NCBI GenBank assembly: GCA_902462205.1 | Contig: CABQAR010000004.1 | Location: forward strand, 52,444 to 116,443 | DNA from: an uncultured Dialister sp. | GTDB lineage: Bacteria > Bacillota > Negativicutes > Veillonellales > Dialisteraceae | Direction of reading: 5' to 3' | Length of the DNA stretch: 64,000 nucleotides | Shown: piece by piece, positions 8,094 through 16,757 of the stretch | Layout of the letters: every line of letters starts with the position of its first letter | How positions within the stretch are numbered: position 1 is the stretch's first letter | Position numbers and translations under genes: made by a program | The notes under the pieces: generated by a model | What the model was told of the DNA's origin: nothing | Databases searched by the model: none | What the model saw: only the letters and a program-made list of their open reading frames with translations

Positions 8094-11000
8094 CTAAGCA
8101 CTGATTTCCTCCGGCTCCTCCACCTTATAGTACCAGCAGTACAGGGCAGGAACGACCAATAGACCTATCACGGTGGCTAAAAGCAATCCGCCGATGAAAG
8201 AAACAGCCAGAGGCCGCCAGAAGGGACTGGGAATCAGCGGGACGAAGCCAAGCACGTCCGTCACGCTGGACAGCATGATCGGTCTGAAGCGGAGCGCTGC
8301 CGATTCGATGACCGCCTCATACGGTTTCTTCCCGTCTTCCAGATGCTGCCGCACCTGGTCAAGAAGGATGATACTGTTTCGGATGACCATGCCGGAAAGT
8401 GCCAGCATGCCGATAATCGACACGAACCCCATAGGCTGCCTTGTAATGAACAGGGATAAGATGGCGCCGATCAGCCCCAGCGGCCCTGTAATTCCTGCGA
8501 TGACCATGAGCGGTATCTTTTCCAGCTCAAACATGAGGATCATGAGGATGAGGAAGATCATGATAGGAACAGGACCTGCCAGATAGCGGACCGATTTCTC
8601 GCTTAATTCGGTCGCGCCGTCTTTTTCCAGCGTGTATCCGTCCGGCAGCCGGTTCCTGAATTCTTTCAGCGTATGATTGTACAGATCATTGACCACGGAA
8701 TCCGCCGTTTTCTTTCCTTCCACTTCCCCGCGGATGGTGATGGTCGGCTTCAGATTTCTTCTCCAGATCGTGCTTGTTTCATTTTCATAGGAAATATCTG
8801 CAATCTCGCCAAGCGGCACATACCTTCCGCTTCCCACATGGACGGGAACGGATTCCAGATTGGCAAGGCGCGCCACATTGTCTCCTTCCAGTCGGAAATT
8901 GACCGGTACAAGCTGGTTCCCCTGATAGGATTCCGTCACCTTATAGCCGGACAGCTTGACGTACAGATCCTGGGAAATGGAATAATTATCTCCGCCCAGC
9001 TTTCTGACTTTATCCTGATCGACGCGCAGACGGACCACCGGCGTTTCTTCCGGCCAGTCCATATTGACATTTTTCATTCCCGGATATCGGGCAATGATTG
9101 CCGCCGCTTCACTTGCCAGCTTTGCCGTTTCCGCCGTGTCCCGTCCGGAAAGCCGGAGCATGACAGGATATTCGGAAGGAGGTCCCGTGGTAATCAGCCG
9201 GGAATGGGCCCTCGCGTCAGGATATTTTTCCGCAATCAGTTCCAGTACGTCCTTGCGGAGCGAATCCCTGACATCTCCGTCCCGTGCGACGATGATCATC
9301 TGCCCATGGCCATCTTCCGGCGCTTTCGGATCGAACAGCAGGATGAACCGTGGTGAGGTATCACCGATATAGGTAGAGAACGAGGACACGCGGTCATCTC
9401 CGTACAGGCTGTCCGCGATGCCTGCCATCACGCTCTTTGTTTCTTTAATAGACGCTCCGGAGGGAAGATTCACGTCCAGAATGATTTCAGGACGGACGGA
9501 ATCGGGGAAGAATTCCTGATTGACGAACGGAATGAGCGCCACCGTCCCTGCAAAGACAGCCGCCGTTCCGATAATGACTGTCTTTTTAAAATGGATGCAC
9601 CATGCGATGGCTTTATAGAAAATCTGATACGCCTTATCCGCGATGGCTGATTTCTTTTTCTCCGGATCCACCTTGATGAACCGATATCCCAAAACGGGAC
9701 TGACATAAATGGAGGCGATCCACGAAAGAATCAGCGTCGACGCGATGACCCAGAAGAAAGAACCCACATATTCCGCCGTCTGCCCTGCGGCGAACCCGAC
9801 GGGAATAAATCCGGCCGCCGTAATCAGCGTGCCTGCAAGCATCGGCTTCGCGCATCCCTTGTAAGCAGCCTGCGCCGCAGATAACCGATCCATTCCCTGC
9901 TCCAGCTTGACCTGCATCATTTCAATAACGATGATGGCGTCATCAACCAGAAGCCCGAGGGAAACGATTAGCGATCCCAAAGAAACCAGATGAAGGTCGA
10001 TCCCCTGCCATTTCATGAAGAGGAAAGACGCGCAGACCACGACGGGAATGCAGAGCGCAAGGACGAATCCGCTCCAAAGGCCGAGGGACAGGAAGCTCGC
10101 TGCCATGACGATGACGATGGCTTCCAGCAGGGACTGGGTGAATTCCTGTATGGAATTATTGACCACCGACGGCTGGTCGGCTACCAGCTCGATATCCAAT
10201 CCGGCAGGCAGATTTGCTTTTTCCTTTTCAATTTCCGCCGTCAGATTTTTTCCGAGCACCAGGTTATCTCCTCCGGGTGCCATGGAAACGGCGATGCCCA
10301 CTGCCGGTTTTCCGTCAAAATACATGAGCGACGTTTCCGGCTCCGCATAGCTCTGCGTGACGGAAGCCACATCTCCCAGATGGAAGGAACGTTCTCCCAC
10401 ATGGATGGGAATGGCTCTCAGCGATTCAACCGTATCCAGAAGACCTTCCACGCGGACCGCCACGTTTCTGGAATCCGTGCGGATCGTGCCGGCAGGCATC
10501 ATCGCCCCCTGCTGCTTCAAAAGTGCAAAAACATCAGACGGAGCCATGCCGAAAGACGCCAGCTTGTTCTGATCCATCTCGATATAAATCGTCTGCTTCT
10601 GGACGCCGAGCAGCTCCACTTTCTGCACATCCTGCACGGACATCAGGCGGCGCCGGAGCCCTTCCGCATATTTCCTTTTCTCCTCATACGAGTAGCCATC
10701 GCCTGTGACAGCATAAATCGAGCCGTACACATCATCAAAACGGTCATTGATGTAAGGGCCGACCACGCCAGACGGCAGAGACGCCCATTCATCATTGACC
10801 AGGTTGCGTACCTCGTGCCACCGTGTCTGTATTTCGCTTTTCGGAACAGAGTCTTTCAGATTGACATAAATGACTGCTTTATTATCATGGGTGAACGATT
10901 TGATGTAATCCAGCCCTTTGGCATCCTGCAGCTTCTTCTCGAGCGGATCCGTCACCTGCTCGGAAATCTGTTTCGCAGAGGCCCCCGGCCATGCTGCCGT

Positions 11001-11150
11001 GATGACCGCCTGACGGATGGTGAAATCCGGATCCTCGCTCCGGCCCAGATGGAAATACGACCACAGGCCGCCCACGATAATGGCAATGATGAAGAAATAG
11101 ACGATCTGCTTATGCCTGATCGCCCATTCCGCCATATTCAGGCCCTTCAT
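8094..11150 (-). CDS. RND-family efflux transporter permease
   Basis: A 1,018-residue inner-membrane proton-driven pump of the AcrB/MexB superfamily. It has the usual plan: TM1 at residues 13-33, a large periplasmic loop, TM2-6, a second periplasmic loop from about residue 530, then TM8-12. The TM4 proton-relay Asp pair is present in SLGLLVDDAIIVIEMM near residue 400, and GASIKETKSVM marks the start of the second loop. Its ATG overlaps the stop of the fusion-protein gene by four bases (ATGA). No outer-membrane channel gene is in the window, so a TolC-like partner must be encoded elsewhere. Substrate unknown. Confidence 0.93.
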   Translation of the reverse strand: MKGLNMAEWAIRHKQIVYFFIIAIIVGGLWSYFHLGRSEDPDFTIRQAVITAAWPGASAKQISEQVTDPLEKKLQDAKGLDYIKSFTHDNKAVIYVNLKDSVPKSEIQTRWHEVRNLVNDEWASLPSGVVGPYINDRFDDVYGSIYAVTGDGYSYEEKRKYAEGLRRRLMSVQDVQKVELLGVQKQTIYIEMDQNKLASFGMAPSDVFALLKQQGAMMPAGTIRTDSRNVAVRVEGLLDTVESLRAIPIHVGERSFHLGDVASVTQSYAEPETSLMYFDGKPAVGIAVSMAPGGDNLVLGKNLTAEIEKEKANLPAGLDIELVADQPSVVNNSIQEFTQSLLEAIVIVMAASFLSLGLWSGFVLALCIPVVVCASFLFMKWQGIDLHLVSLGSLIVSLGLLVDDAIIVIEMMQVKLEQGMDRLSAAQAAYKGCAKPMLAGTLITAAGFIPVGFAAGQTAEYVGSFFWVIASTLILSWIASIYVSPVLGYRFIKVDPEKKKSAIADKAYQIFYKAIAWCIHFKKTVIIGTAAVFAGTVALIPFVNQEFFPDSVRPEIILDVNLPSGASIKETKSVMAGIADSLYGDDRVSSFSTYIGDTSPRFILLFDPKAPEDGHGQMIIVARDGDVRDSLRKDVLELIAEKYPDARAHSRLITTGPPSEYPVMLRLSGRDTAETAKLASEAAAIIARYPGMKNVNMDWPEETPVVRLRVDQDKVRKLGGDNYSISQDLYVKLSGYKVTESYQGNQLVPVNFRLEGDNVARLANLESVPVHVGSGRYVPLGEIADISYENETSTIWRRNLKPTITIRGEVEGKKTADSVVNDLYNHTLKEFRNRLPDGYTLEKDGATELSEKSVRYLAGPVPIMIFLILMILMFELEKIPLMVIAGITGPLGLIGAILSLFITRQPMGFVSIIGMLALSGMVIRNSIILLDQVRQHLEDGKKPYEAVIESAALRFRPIMLSSVTDVLGFVPLIPSPFWRPLAVSFIGGLLLATVIGLLVVPALYCWYYKVEEPEEISA

Positions 11151-12211
11151 AACCGTACCTCTTCCCCTTCACTCAATTTCTGCACGCCTGCCGTAACGAC
11201 GCGGTCTCCATTTTTCAGGCCGGAAACGATTTCCACCGTATCCTGCCCGTATCTGCCTGCCTCCACCTGCTGCAGATAGACTTTATTGTCACGGACGACC
11301 CAGACCGCAGGCTTGTCAGATTGCGTCGCCATTGCGGACAGCGGAATCATCACGCTCTTATCTCCGCCGGTCCGGTCAAAGGAAACTTCTGCCGTCATGC
11401 CGACCACGACGGCAGACGGCGGATTGACCAGCGTGATCTTCGCATCGTAAGTCCCTGTCGATGTATTCGGAGCCGCCGCCACCTCCCTGACCCTGCCTTC
11501 CAGCTTTAAATCGGAAAAGGCCCAGAACGTCACCGTGCAGGGAAGTCCGACAGAATATTTTCCGTACTGCTTTTCCGTAAAAGAAATATGGACATCCATT
11601 TGCGAATCATCCACGATAAGCACCACCGGCGTACCTGCCCCCACGACCTGTCCCACCTCATAGAGAGTGCTTCCCACGACGCCGTCACGATCGGCCGTGA
11701 GTTCCGTGAATCCCAGATTATTTTCTGCCCGGGATAAAGCCGCCTGCGCCTGTGAAAGCTGCGCTTCCGCCAGCTCGCACTGGTTCCGCGTCTGGTCCAT
11801 CGCCAGATCACTGATGGCATTCACCTCATGGAGCTTTTCATATCGGGCCAGCGTCGATCTTGCCAGACGGTACTGTGCATCTGCCGCCGTCAACGCTCCC
11901 TGCGCGGAAGCCGCCTGTTCCGATGCGTCCTTGGAATCCACCGTCATCAGCACCTGCCCCGCGGACACACGGTCCCCCGAAGCTACGAGGCGGCGCGTGA
12001 TTCGCCCTCCCACCTGGAATGCCAGCGGCGATTCATAATATCCGTGGACAGTGCCGGAAAAAGTATTCTTCTCCTGCTGCACCTGTTCCCCCACCACCAT
12101 GGTTTTGACCAGCGGCGCCTTGACCTGCGCCGCCTGCTTTCCACCGCATCCTGACAATACCATGGACGCGCTAATCAATACCGTACCGATTACCACTGCG
12201 AGCCTCTTCAT
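11147..12211 (-). CDS. RND efflux periplasmic adaptor (membrane fusion) lipoprotein
   Basis: A 354-residue HlyD/AcrA-type adaptor. It has a lipoprotein signal (MKRLAVVIGTVLISASMVLSGC, lipobox LSGC, Cys near residue 22). Then come a lipoyl half (AFQVGGRITRRLVASGDRVSAG), an Ala/Gln-rich alpha-hairpin around residues 105-170, the second lipoyl half (DGVVGSTLYEVGQVVGAGTP) and a beta-barrel domain. The start at 12211 has GGAGG seven bases upstream; the frame extends to 12334 but that would bury the signal peptide. It is the first gene of the adaptor-permease operon, divergent from tetR. Confidence 0.92.
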   Translation of the reverse strand: MKRLAVVIGTVLISASMVLSGCGGKQAAQVKAPLVKTMVVGEQVQQEKNTFSGTVHGYYESPLAFQVGGRITRRLVASGDRVSAGQVLMTVDSKDASEQAASAQGALTAADAQYRLARSTLARYEKLHEVNAISDLAMDQTRNQCELAEAQLSQAQAALSRAENNLGFTELTADRDGVVGSTLYEVGQVVGAGTPVVLIVDDSQMDVHISFTEKQYGKYSVGLPCTVTFWAFSDLKLEGRVREVAAAPNTSTGTYDAKITLVNPPSAVVVGMTAEVSFDRTGGDKSVMIPLSAMATQSDKPAVWVVRDNKVYLQQVEAGRYGQDTVEIVSGLKNGDRVVTAGVQKLSEGEEVRL

Positions 12212-12334
12212 AAAAACCTCCGACAATGTATCTTTAAGGAATAAAACCGTATTTCCCTGCCCATTCCGTTTGATGCAGGAATTTCCGCATCCATCCGTCC
12301 TTATTCCGCTGGCATTCCTTATTTCGATATGCAT

Positions 12335-12363
12335 ATAATAAACACCTGTTGATTATTGTTCAA
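12335..12363 (-). promoter_or_regulatory. promoter of the efflux operon
   Basis: On the minus strand, TTGAAC (complement of 12358-12363), a 17-base spacer, and TATTAT (complement of 12335-12340). Its -35 lies inside the spacer of the divergent tetR promoter, so one bound protein could cover both. Confidence 0.65.
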
Positions 12364-12377
12364 ATGAATTATATACT
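12349..12377 (+). promoter_or_regulatory. promoter of tetR-truA, overlapping the efflux promoter
   Basis: TTGATT (12349-12354), a 17-base spacer and TATACT (12372-12377), facing away from the efflux operon. TTGA-N7-TCAA at 12349-12363 is an inverted repeat covering both -35 boxes and is a likely operator for the TetR protein. Confidence 0.65.
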
Positions 12378-12455
12378 TAAAGCATGGCTATTGGCTATCG
12401 GCAATTGGCCGGGAAATGCCTTTTAAAAGACTTATTGTCGGAAAGTGTTCATCAT

Positions 12456-13058
12456 ATGACTGATACGAAAAAAGATTTACGTTTTCAGAAAACAGAAATT
12501 TCCATCAGGAATACTTTTTTTGAGCTTTTGAAAACGAAAAGCGTCCCTGAAATCACCGTGGCGGAAATTTCCCGGAACGCCATGCTTGGCAGAGGCACCT
12601 TCTACTTGCACTACAAGGATATCTACGACCTGCTGAATACGCTGGAAAACGAATATATCGAAGAAATAGGGGACATCATCGACGCGTACTATCCCATCCC
12701 TCCCAAAGTGAATATTTCTGAACTGACAGAAAAAATATTTACCTATATCAACAGAAACCAGGACCATCTCAGGCTCCTTTTCGACCATGTTTCCCCCCGC
12801 CATTTCGTGGACCGCCTCATCATCCGGCAGAGGGCGGTCTACAACAGCCTTCCCAAGGATAAGACGAATCCGGGTTACGCCGCCTACGATTCGGTGGAAA
12901 GCTCCTTCATGATTTCCGGTTTCGCCGGCGTCATCCTTGATTACTGGTTTCTCGACTCCCTTCATCTGAGCGAGAAAGAAATCATTGAAAACCTGAACCG
13001 CATCCTTATGACATTCTCTTATGCCAAAAACAGGCTCCGCAGAGGAAAAAACAAATGA
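12456..13058 (+). CDS. TetR-family transcriptional regulator
   Basis: A 200-residue regulator. The N-terminal HTH is clear: ITVAEISRNAMLGRGTFYLHY near residues 33-53, the classical TetR recognition helix plus the FYLHYKDIYDLL continuation. The C-terminal ligand domain is not recognisable. The start at 12456 (MTDTKKDLRFQ) is chosen because it places the HTH at the usual distance and GGAAAG lies upstream; 12384 is too near the promoter. It is divergent from the RND operon, so it is probably its repressor. Its last four bases overlap truA (ATGA). Confidence 0.88.
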   Translation: MTDTKKDLRFQKTEISIRNTFFELLKTKSVPEITVAEISRNAMLGRGTFYLHYKDIYDLLNTLENEYIEEIGDIIDAYYPIPPKVNISELTEKIFTYINRNQDHLRLLFDHVSPRHFVDRLIIRQRAVYNSLPKDKTNPGYAAYDSVESSFMISGFAGVILDYWFLDSLHLSEKEIIENLNRILMTFSYAKNRLRRGKNK

Positions 13059-13852
13059 GGAATATCTGGATTACTGTTTCCTATGAAGGAAGCACCTACG
13101 GAGGCTTCCAGCGCCAGGAAAACAACATCACCGTGCAGGAAATACTGGAGTCCGCCATCGAGGAACTGACCCATGAAAAAAGCACCGTGTACTTCGTCGC
13201 CCGCACAGACACCGGCGTCCACGCCTATGGACAGGAGTGTACCTTTTACACCGCTTCCTCCATTCCCAGCGACCGTTTCATCTATGCCCTGAACACCGTC
13301 CTTCCGTCAACCATCCGTATCACCCGAAGCCAGGAAGTCGCAGAAGATTTTTCCGTCCGGCGTCGGAATTACGGCAAAACTTACGGCTACCTCCTGACAG
13401 AAAGCAGGGAGGCCTCCCCCTTTCTGAAACGCTATCTGTGGCGCACAGGGAAAAAACTGGATGTAAGCAGGATGGAGGCCGCCGCCAGGATTTTACAGGG
13501 CACCCACGATTTCACCGCTTTTCGCGGAAATAATTCTGTCCCCTCCGATCCCGTCCGCAAGCTGAATGACATCCGGATCATCAGGAAGCATGGCCTTTAC
13601 CATATCTTCGTCACAGGCGAAGGCTTCCTTTACCACATGGTCAGGAACATAGCCGGCGCCCTGGTCGATGCAGGCACAGGCGGCTTATCTCCGCAGCGCA
13701 TCGGGGAAATCCTTGACGCGAAGGACAGAAAGCTGCTCGGCATCACGGCCCCTGCAGAAGGACTGTGCCTCCTCAAGGTCTATTTCCGGCCCATTACGGA
13801 TGAAATGATTGACGAAACAATCCACGGCCATTATTTCCCATGGAGCATATGA
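13055..13852 (+). CDS. truA: tRNA pseudouridine(38-40) synthase
   Basis: A 265-residue TruA that makes pseudouridine at positions 38-40 of the tRNA anticodon stem. The catalytic Asp sits in ARTDTGVHAYGQ near residue 52, and the C-terminal half has GEGFLYHMVRNIAGAL, a conserved family motif. The ATG overlaps the tetR stop (ATGA), which suggests translational coupling with an efflux regulator, an unusual partner. The gene ends near a terminator shared with the convergent ecfT. Confidence 0.94.
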   Translation: MRNIWITVSYEGSTYGGFQRQENNITVQEILESAIEELTHEKSTVYFVARTDTGVHAYGQECTFYTASSIPSDRFIYALNTVLPSTIRITRSQEVAEDFSVRRRNYGKTYGYLLTESREASPFLKRYLWRTGKKLDVSRMEAAARILQGTHDFTAFRGNNSVPSDPVRKLNDIRIIRKHGLYHIFVTGEGFLYHMVRNIAGALVDAGTGGLSPQRIGEILDAKDRKLLGITAPAEGLCLLKVYFRPITDEMIDETIHGHYFPWSI

Positions 13853-13964
13853 TTACATGGCGGCCGTTCGTTATTAATCTTTGGTTTTTAGTTGGCAGCT
13901 ATCGGTTGCCTGTTGTTGATCATGAAATCGGCAGGGAATACCGTTTTCTATTTCTCCTCGCGAA

Positions 13965-14001
13965 AAAAGACATCTGACCCGTAACGAATCAGATGTCTTT
14001 T
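13965..14001. terminator. bidirectional terminator between truA and ecfT
   Basis: AAAAGACATCTGA and TCAGATGTCTTTT form a perfect 13-bp stem with T-runs on both strands. Confidence 0.85.
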
Positions 14002-14002
14002 G

Positions 14003-14809
14003 CTATGCCTTGAAATAGAAATACAATCCGGCCAGCGCGGCCAATACGATCAGCACGACGATAAATGCGATCCTGTCATTGGCGGTATAAGAAAGCTGGT
14101 GCATTTTCGTCCTGCCTTCTCCGCCCCGGTAACACCGGGCTTCCATCGCCGTCGCCAAATCATCGGCACGGCGGAAAGCGGAAATGAAGAGCGGCACCAG
14201 AAGCGGTACCATCCCCTTGGCTTTCTGCCAGATGTTCCCGCTTGTAAAGTCTGCCCCGCGGGACGACTGGGCTTTCATGATGCGGTCCGTTTCTTCCAGC
14301 AACGTCGGAATGAAGCGGAGCGCGATCGTCATCATCATCGCCAGCTCATGGGCCGGTACGCCGAAACGGCGGAAAGGCATGAGCAGCGCTTCAATGCCAT
14401 CTGTCAGCACGATCGGACTGGTCGTATACGTCAGAAGCGAAGAGAACCCGATGAGGAAAACGAGACGGAGCGTCATGAATACGCCGTTTCGCAGTCCTTC
14501 TTCACTGATATGGATAAATCCCAGACTGAAGATTTCCTTCCCCGGCGTCGTCAGAATGTGGATCAGCAGAGTGAAAATAAGGATGATCCACAACGGCTTG
14601 ATGGCTTTCCAGATCATGACGGGCGGCACACCGGAAATGGAAATACATCCAAGCGTGAATGCGGTCACCAGCAGGTACGACCATGGATTATTGGCGAGGA
14701 AAATCGCGCAGATGAAAATCATGGTGCAGAGGATTTTAGCCCTCGGATCCATGCGGTGGAGGAATGAATTCCCCGGGTAATACTGCCCCAATGTGATGTC
14801 GGTAAGCAT
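14003..14809 (-). CDS. ecfT: energy-coupling factor transporter transmembrane protein EcfT
   Basis: A 268-residue membrane scaffold of ECF-type vitamin and metal importers. It joins the two ATPases to interchangeable substrate-binding S components. It has about five or six TM helices and two cytoplasmic coupling helices with the short Ala/Ser-Arg-Gly signatures, here QSSRGADF and ARCYRGGEG. The start at 14809 overlaps the ecfA2 stop by one base (TAATG); the frame is open further upstream inside ecfA2, which is not credible. No S-component gene is adjacent, so this is the shared group II type. Confidence 0.92.
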   Translation of the reverse strand: MLTDITLGQYYPGNSFLHRMDPRAKILCTMIFICAIFLANNPWSYLLVTAFTLGCISISGVPPVMIWKAIKPLWIILIFTLLIHILTTPGKEIFSLGFIHISEEGLRNGVFMTLRLVFLIGFSSLLTYTTSPIVLTDGIEALLMPFRRFGVPAHELAMMMTIALRFIPTLLEETDRIMKAQSSRGADFTSGNIWQKAKGMVPLLVPLFISAFRRADDLATAMEARCYRGGEGRTKMHQLSYTANDRIAFIVVLIVLAALAGLYFYFKA

Positions 14810-15669
14810 TATTTCCCACCTCCCAGCATGGTATACATTTTTTCTGCCGCTTCTTCCGGCGTCCTTGCCTCTTCCGGCACAGGGATTCCTTTTTCTTTCA
14901 GATACAGAAGCGTCTGCGTCAGTGGCGGCACATCCACGCCGCATTCCTTCAATTCTTCCCTGTGATGGAGAAAAATATCCATGGGATTTCCATCCAGCAC
15001 CAGATGCCCCTCGTGCATGACGAGCAGGCGGGTCGCGAGGCGGGCGATGTCGTCCATGTTGTGGGAAACAAGGATGACGGAGAACACGCCCCTCTTGTAC
15101 CAGCTCTGGATACGGCTGAATATTTCCCGACGCCCGATCGGATCCAGCCCTGCAGAAGGCTCATCAAGGATAAGGAAATCCGGATGCATGGCGATAACAC
15201 CTGCGATGGCGACGCGCCTCTGCTGTCCGCCGGAAAGGCGGAAGGGCGACCTCTGCCCGAATTCCTCATAATCAATCCCTGCAAATTTCATCGCGCTCTT
15301 GACGCGCTTCTTTATTTCCTCTTCATCACAGCCCTGGTTATGAGGGCCGAAAGCAATGTCTTTTTCCACGGTTTCTTCGAAGAGCTGGTGCTCGGGATAC
15401 TGGAACACCATGCCGACGGAGTGGCGCTTGGCCACCACTTCTTTCGTCTTGCCTGCCAGATCCACACCGTCAACGGCCACCTTTCCCTTCGACGGATGGA
15501 GCAGACCATTCAGATGCTGTATCAGCGTGGACTTTCCGCTTCCCGTATGGCCGATGATGCCGATGAATTCCCCCTTGTCGATCGTCAGGTCGATATTTTC
15601 AAGAGCGGCTTTTTCAAAAGGCGTCCCTTTTCCATAGATGTAGCTTACATTTTCGACGCGAATGGACAT
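14809..15669 (-). CDS. ecfA2: energy-coupling factor transporter ATPase EcfA2
   Basis: A 286-residue ABC ATPase with Walker A GHTGSGKST near residue 40, signature LSGGQQRRVAIAG near 145, Walker B FLILDEPSAGLD and switch His in LVSHNMDD. It pairs with EcfA1 under EcfT to power vitamin uptake. Its start lies 25 bases inside the end of ecfA1, so the three genes are translationally coupled. Confidence 0.92.
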   Translation of the reverse strand: MSIRVENVSYIYGKGTPFEKAALENIDLTIDKGEFIGIIGHTGSGKSTLIQHLNGLLHPSKGKVAVDGVDLAGKTKEVVAKRHSVGMVFQYPEHQLFEETVEKDIAFGPHNQGCDEEEIKKRVKSAMKFAGIDYEEFGQRSPFRLSGGQQRRVAIAGVIAMHPDFLILDEPSAGLDPIGRREIFSRIQSWYKRGVFSVILVSHNMDDIARLATRLLVMHEGHLVLDGNPMDIFLHHREELKECGVDVPPLTQTLLYLKEKGIPVPEEARTPEEAAEKMYTMLGGGK

Positions 15670-16514
15670 AATGCCTCTCCCAACTCTTCATCAGTCATAC
15701 AATCGGGGGGAATCTTCATCCCCTCTTTCCGCAGACGCCTTGCCAAATCGGCAGGCACCGGCACATCCAGTCCGATTGCCGTCAGTTCATCTGCTCGGGA
15801 AAAAACCTCTCTCGCCGTTCCTTCCAGCTTAAGCACGCCCCGGTCGACCACGAGGATATGGTCTGCCGTTACCGCTTCTTCCATGAAATGGGTAATCAGG
15901 ACAATGGTGATTCCTTCCTTTTTATTCAGCTCATGGACCGTGTCTATGACTTCCCTGCGCCCTTTCGGGTCGAGCATCGCCGTCGGTTCATCCAGCACGA
16001 TGCAGTCAGGACGCATCGCAAGCACACCGGCAATGGCGATCCGCTGCTTCTGTCCACCGGAAAGCATGGACGGCGCCTGATCCTTGTAGGAGGTCATTCC
16101 CACCTTTTCAAGGGCCGACCGGACACGTTCCCTGATTTCTTCCGGCGGGATGCCTAAATTTTCAGGACCAAAGGCCACATCCTCCTCCACGACCGCAGCC
16201 ACAAGCTGGTTGTCCGGATTCTGGAAGACCATGCCCACCTTCTGACGGATATTCCAGACATGGCTGAAATCAGAAGTCAGCACTCCCTCCACCTCAAGTT
16301 CTCCCGCCGTAGGAACCAGAAGGGCATTCAAATGACGGGCCAGTGTCGATTTCCCACTGCCGTTCGTCCCTATGATGGCGGTAAATTCTCCTTTTTTTAT
16401 TTGTGCGGTTATATCCTTCAGCGCCTCGAATGGTTTCCCATCCTCCGTTTCAAAGGTATGGGAAACATGGCGTATATCAAAAAGGATTTCCCCTTCGCCC
16501 GGCTTCTTTTCCAT
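15645..16514 (-). CDS. ecfA1: energy-coupling factor transporter ATPase EcfA1
   Basis: A 289-residue ABC ATPase: Walker A GTNGSGKST, Q-loop VFQNPDNQ, signature LSGGQKQRIAIAG, Walker B CIVLDEPTAMLD and switch His in LITHFMEE. It is the first gene of ecfA1-ecfA2-ecfT and has its own promoter just upstream. In many Bacillota this trio lies between rplQ and truA; here it is convergent with truA and about 14 kb from rplQ. Confidence 0.92.
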   Translation of the reverse strand: MEKKPGEGEILFDIRHVSHTFETEDGKPFEALKDITAQIKKGEFTAIIGTNGSGKSTLARHLNALLVPTAGELEVEGVLTSDFSHVWNIRQKVGMVFQNPDNQLVAAVVEEDVAFGPENLGIPPEEIRERVRSALEKVGMTSYKDQAPSMLSGGQKQRIAIAGVLAMRPDCIVLDEPTAMLDPKGRREVIDTVHELNKKEGITIVLITHFMEEAVTADHILVVDRGVLKLEGTAREVFSRADELTAIGLDVPVPADLARRLRKEGMKIPPDCMTDEELGEALCPFASKM

Positions 16515-16549
16515 GCTGTCCTCGATTCAAATATAATGAGTGCTTGCTT

Positions 16550-16578
16550 ATCATACCAAAGCTGGTCCGTTCGGTCAA
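16550..16578 (-). promoter_or_regulatory. promoter of ecfA1-ecfA2-ecfT
   Basis: On the minus strand, TTGACC (complement of 16573-16578), a 17-base spacer and TATGAT (complement of 16550-16555), 36 bases before the ecfA1 start. Confidence 0.7.
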
Positions 16579-16663
16579 ACTTACAATAAATCAACTTATA
16601 TTCTAAGAAAACCGGCTGTATTTGTCAATGATTTCCACATATTCCGTTGACAATATCTGCAAT

Positions 16664-16696
16664 AAAAAATCCGATGCCTGCTGTTTCCATCGGATT
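16664..16696 (-). terminator. terminator of the HAD hydrolase gene
   Basis: AATCCGATG and CATCGGATT (16668-16676 and 16688-16696) form a 9-bp stem; the minus strand ends in six T. It lies about 60 bases after the HAD stop. Confidence 0.75.
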
Positions 16697-16757
16697 CATT
16701 GAATAAAATAGTACAGCCGCTGTACAGGGATAAAATAAATAAACCATCCTGCTGGCG

